Positions 61,740-64,000 of a stretch of 64,000 nucleotides of DNA are shown piece by piece. The position numbers and the translations under genes were made by a program. Source of the stretch: DRPG01 sp964655065 (GTDB lineage: Bacteria; Myxococcota_A; UBA796; GCA-2862545). Where the stretch lies: the NCBI GenBank assembly GCA_964655065.1, contig CAZZLC010000007.1, positions 62,001-126,000 on the forward strand, in the 5' to 3' direction. The notes under the pieces were generated by a model. That model was not told where the DNA came from and made no database searches. It saw only the letters and a list, made by a program, of their open reading frames with translations. Numbering within the stretch: the stretch's first letter is position 1; each line of letters begins with the position of its first letter.

Positions 61740-62636
61740 GTGATCGAGGTCAGTGGGCTCACGCGGTCGTTCGGCGCAGTGCGCGCGCTCGAGGACGTGT
61801 CGTTCACCATCCCCGAGGGTGAGGTCGTGGGCTTGCTCGGCCCCAACGGGGCGGGCAAGACGACCACGATGAGGGTGTTGGTGGGAGCGATCGGTGCGAC
61901 GGAGGGCACGGTACGCATCGACGGGCGCGACGTGCTCGCCGACCCGACCGGCACCAAGCGCATCGTAGGCTACCTCCCCGAAGTCCCCCCGCTCTACGAC
62001 GAGATGACCGTAGAGTCCTACCTCCAGTTCTGTGCGGATCTGAAGGACGCCCCCCCCGACGCCCTGGTCGAGCCCGGGCTGTGGGAACGCGTCGGGATCA
62101 CCGAGGTGCGTCGGCGGGTCATCGGCAACCTGTCGAAGGGGTTCCGCCAGCGGGTCGGGCTGGCCCAGGCGATGGTCCACCGTCCCAAGGTCCTCGTGCT
62201 GGACGAGCCGCTCTCCGGGCTCGATCCCGCCCAGCGGGTCGGGATCCGGGCCGTGGTGCGTGCGCTGGCCGCGAACGGCACCACGGTGCTCGTGTCGAGC
62301 CACGTGCTGGCCGAGATCGAGGCGATCTGCGACCGTGTGATCGTGCTGTCGGCTGGTCGTGTGCGGGGCGTCGAGACCCCCGACCCCGCGTCACGTCGCA
62401 TCGAGGTCGTGCTCGAGCGCCCCGGCGACGATGCCCTCGAGGCACTCCGGTCGCTTCCGAGCGTGGATCGGGTCGAGGCTCTCCCCGAGGGGCGCTACCG
62501 CATCACCACCGACGAAGACGTGCGGGCGGACGTCGCAGCCTGCTCGATCGAGTGGGGCCTCCTGGAGCTGCGGCAGGTAGGCTTGGAGCAGCGCTTCCTG
62601 GATCTCGTGGCCGCCGAACCACAGGAGACGTCGTGA
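61740..62636 (+). CDS. ABC transporter ATP-binding protein (GldA-like)
   Basis: 298 aa. Walker A GPNGAGKTTTMRVL, Q-loop region YLPEVPPLYDEMT, signature LSKGFRQRVGLAQAM, Walker B VLVLDEPLSGLDP and the H-loop SSHV. The C-terminal ~80 residues are the extension seen on ABC-2 type ATPases. The GTG at 61740 follows CGGAGG. It is linked to the permease by a GTGA overlap. The order ATPase, short permease and large extracytoplasmic subunit matches GldA-GldF-GldG, known from Bacteroidetes gliding and also found in deltaproteobacteria with unknown cargo. Confidence 0.92.
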   Translation: MIEVSGLTRSFGAVRALEDVSFTIPEGEVVGLLGPNGAGKTTTMRVLVGAIGATEGTVRIDGRDVLADPTGTKRIVGYLPEVPPLYDEMTVESYLQFCADLKDAPPDALVEPGLWERVGITEVRRRVIGNLSKGFRQRVGLAQAMVHRPKVLVLDEPLSGLDPAQRVGIRAVVRALAANGTTVLVSSHVLAEIEAICDRVIVLSAGRVRGVETPDPASRRIEVVLERPGDDALEALRSLPSVDRVEALPEGRYRITTDEDVRADVAACSIEWGLLELRQVGLEQRFLDLVAAEPQETS

Positions 62637-63382
62637 AGGCGTTCGTCATCGCGCGTCGCGAGGTCCGGGCCTGGTTTACCACGCCCATCGGCTGGCTGAT
62701 GCTGTTCGGCTGGCTGTTCCTCACCGGTACGTTCTGGTGGATCACCCTGGCCAACTATGTGACGCTGGTCCAGGAGCTACCGCCGTCGGCATTTGGCGGC
62801 GGCCCGGAGATCACGGTCGCCAACGCCCTGATCCGACCGTTCTTCGGCACCGCGCTGGTGCTCCTCGCCTTCGTGGTTCCCGCCCTCACGATGCGCCTGC
62901 TCGCCGACGAGGTCGCTCGGCACACGCTCGACCTCCTGCTCACGTCGCCCGTGACTCCCATCGACATCGTGGCGGGCAAGTTCCTCGGGGCATGGGCCGT
63001 GATGACCGGCCTCGTGCTGCTCACCGTGCCCTACCCCATCGCGCTGTTCGGCGTCGTCGACCTCGACTGGGGCCACCTGGCGGCAGCCTTCGTCACGCTG
63101 TGGCTGCACAGCGGCCTGCTGGCCGCGATAGGACTGTGCTGCAGCTCGCTCACCTCGAGCCAGCTCGTGGCCAGCCTGCTCACCTTCGCCGTGGCCATCG
63201 GGCTCCAGGTCGTGGGCCAGTTCGGTCCCGGGCATCCGCTCACCGCACTGTCCACCTTGACCCACGCGGAGCCCGGGATCGACGGGGCCATCCGTCTGTC
63301 GGCGGTCGTCTACTACACGAGCTTCTCGGCAGGGTGGTTGTTTGCCGCGCTGCAGCGCGTGGAGGCCTTCCGATGGCGATGA
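62633..63382 (+). CDS. ABC-2 type permease (GldF-like)
   Basis: 249 aa with six predicted transmembrane segments. The N-terminal RREVRAWFTTPIGWLMLFGW and the later PALTMRLLADEVARHTLDLLLTSPVTPIDIVAGKFLGAW are close to GldF/ABC-2 permeases with their short coupling loops. GTG start overlaps the ATPase stop (GTGA). Forms the membrane channel of the complex. The next gene starts inside its last codons. Confidence 0.88.
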   Translation: MKAFVIARREVRAWFTTPIGWLMLFGWLFLTGTFWWITLANYVTLVQELPPSAFGGGPEITVANALIRPFFGTALVLLAFVVPALTMRLLADEVARHTLDLLLTSPVTPIDIVAGKFLGAWAVMTGLVLLTVPYPIALFGVVDLDWGHLAAAFVTLWLHSGLLAAIGLCCSSLTSSQLVASLLTFAVAIGLQVVGQFGPGHPLTALSTLTHAEPGIDGAIRLSAVVYYTSFSAGWLFAALQRVEAFRWR

Positions 63383-64000
63383 TCGAGCGCTGGGGATGGA
63401 CGCTCGGGCTCGCATCCGGCGTACTGGGCGTCGGTGCCCTGATGGGCTTCGCGCTCGAGGGCACGACCTCGACGGCCGCCTCGAACCTCGCCCTCGCCGC
63501 GGTGGCCCTCGGCGTCGGATTCGCGGTCGTCAGACGAGACGCAGTGCTCGTTTGGTCGCAGCGGGCATCGACGACGCGCAGCCTCGCCGCGGGGATGGCG
63601 ACCGCCCTCGCTTTTGCGCTGTCGATCGGACTCACTGCGCTCGCGAGCCGCCACGATCAGACGCTCGATCTGACGAGCAGCGGCCGCAACACCCTGTCGG
63701 ACCAGACCACGAGGGTTCTCGAGGGGCTGCCGTCGACGGTCGAGGTCACCGCGTTTGCCACTGCGCTGTCGCCCGGGCGCGAGGACACCGCTCGGCTGCT
63801 CTCCCGCGCTGCAGAGCGCACCGATCGGCTCATCCTCGACTTCGTGGACCCGCTCGCAGCGCCCGCTCGCGCCCGCGAGGCCGGGATCACCGGAGAGCAG
63901 GGCGTAGTGATGATCCGGGTGCCGGGGCGACGGCCCGTGCGCCTCGACGGGGCCCTGACCGAGGAGGACTTCGTCGCGGGACTCGTCGAGGCCACCTCCC
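63373..64000 (+). CDS. GldG-like ABC transporter auxiliary protein (3' truncated by the window)
   Basis: 209 residues are visible before the window ends. Three N-terminal hydrophobic segments (about residues 5-105) are followed by the start of an extracytoplasmic domain: DQTLDLTSSGRNTLSDQTTRVLEGL, then VEVTAFATALSPGREDTARLLSRAAE. The latter corresponds to the GldG/ABC_transp_aux domain, which has an N-terminal thioredoxin-like part. The ATG at 63373 has GGAGG eight bases upstream and overlaps the permease by 10 bp; an ATG at 63379 is also in frame and would give an ATGA overlap. Confidence 0.85.
   Translation, partial: MAMIERWGWTLGLASGVLGVGALMGFALEGTTSTAASNLALAAVALGVGFAVVRRDAVLVWSQRASTTRSLAAGMATALAFALSIGLTALASRHDQTLDLTSSGRNTLSDQTTRVLEGLPSTVEVTAFATALSPGREDTARLLSRAAERTDRLILDFVDPLAAPARAREAGITGEQGVVMIRVPGRRPVRLDGALTEEDFVAGLVEATS

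Noticed and set aside
1..64000. tRNA, rRNA, transposase, integrase or phage genes
   Set aside because: Looked for in the spacers and among the proteins; none found. The spacers are short and lack cloverleaf-like patterns.

Overview
The window is a strongly GC-rich, densely packed stretch of bacterial chromosome with about 52 genes and many GTG starts. It has no tRNA, rRNA, CRISPR, phage or insertion-sequence signature that I can see. A run of 100 N shows it comes from a draft or metagenome-assembled scaffold. Gene content suggests a myxobacterium-like (Myxococcota / former Deltaproteobacteria) organism with a Gram-negative envelope: many lipoproteins, a MopE-type Asp-rich repeat protein, an MJ0042 zinc-ribbon/AgmX-type protein, an eukaryotic-like Ser/Thr kinase, an alpha-2-macroglobulin/PBP1C pair, AsmA, TatA and a Gld-type ABC exporter. 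The assignment is inference; no marker gene settles it.

Left part (1-10.3 kb): a CnoX/YbbN-like thioredoxin, SerB, a membrane hybrid histidine kinase, then a red-light operon (class II aldolase-like protein, heme oxygenase BphO, bacteriophytochrome BphP with HWE kinase and receiver, a stand-alone receiver) followed by a GlsB-family membrane protein. Leucine dehydrogenase is convergent, separated by a perfect 11-bp hairpin. Next (10.3-26.8 kb): an FkbM methyltransferase, a large orphan secreted protein, a TrkA_N/ryanodine-receptor-domain membrane protein, PbpC with its thioester alpha-2-macroglobulin, phosphofructokinase, and an OmpR-type two-component pair. Then (26.8-34.9 kb): a DMT transporter, AsmA, MopE-like repeats, YihY and the zinc-ribbon/AgmX protein.

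Middle (35-44.4 kb): an envelope cluster with three arylsulfotransferase-fold (ASST) lipoproteins, a small lipoprotein interrupted by the N run, an orphan membrane protein, a Ser/Thr kinase coupled to a metallo-beta-lactamase hydrolase, and an FG-GAP-like lipoprotein. The N run is almost certainly artificial: 55 bp are identical on both sides, and removing one copy plus the Ns restores one intact reading frame.

Right part (44.5-64 kb): glgC-hutI, tatA, gpsA, a glutathione synthase-like gene overlapping a pentapeptide-repeat gene, a PDZ protein, a LysC-LysA fusion for lysine synthesis, then a tightly coupled set (multiheme c-type lipoprotein, S-adenosylmethionine decarboxylase, a second decarboxylase-like protein lacking its catalytic residues, an SDR) convergent with a FAD amine oxidase. 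The tail holds an HtrA-type protease, cyclophilin, a PEGA-like secreted protein, Sua5 and a Gld-like ABC transporter cut by the window end. The most unusual item is the SpeD plus degenerate SpeD pair, which resembles an enzyme/prozyme arrangement and sits within a four-gene block joined by 4-nt overlaps.
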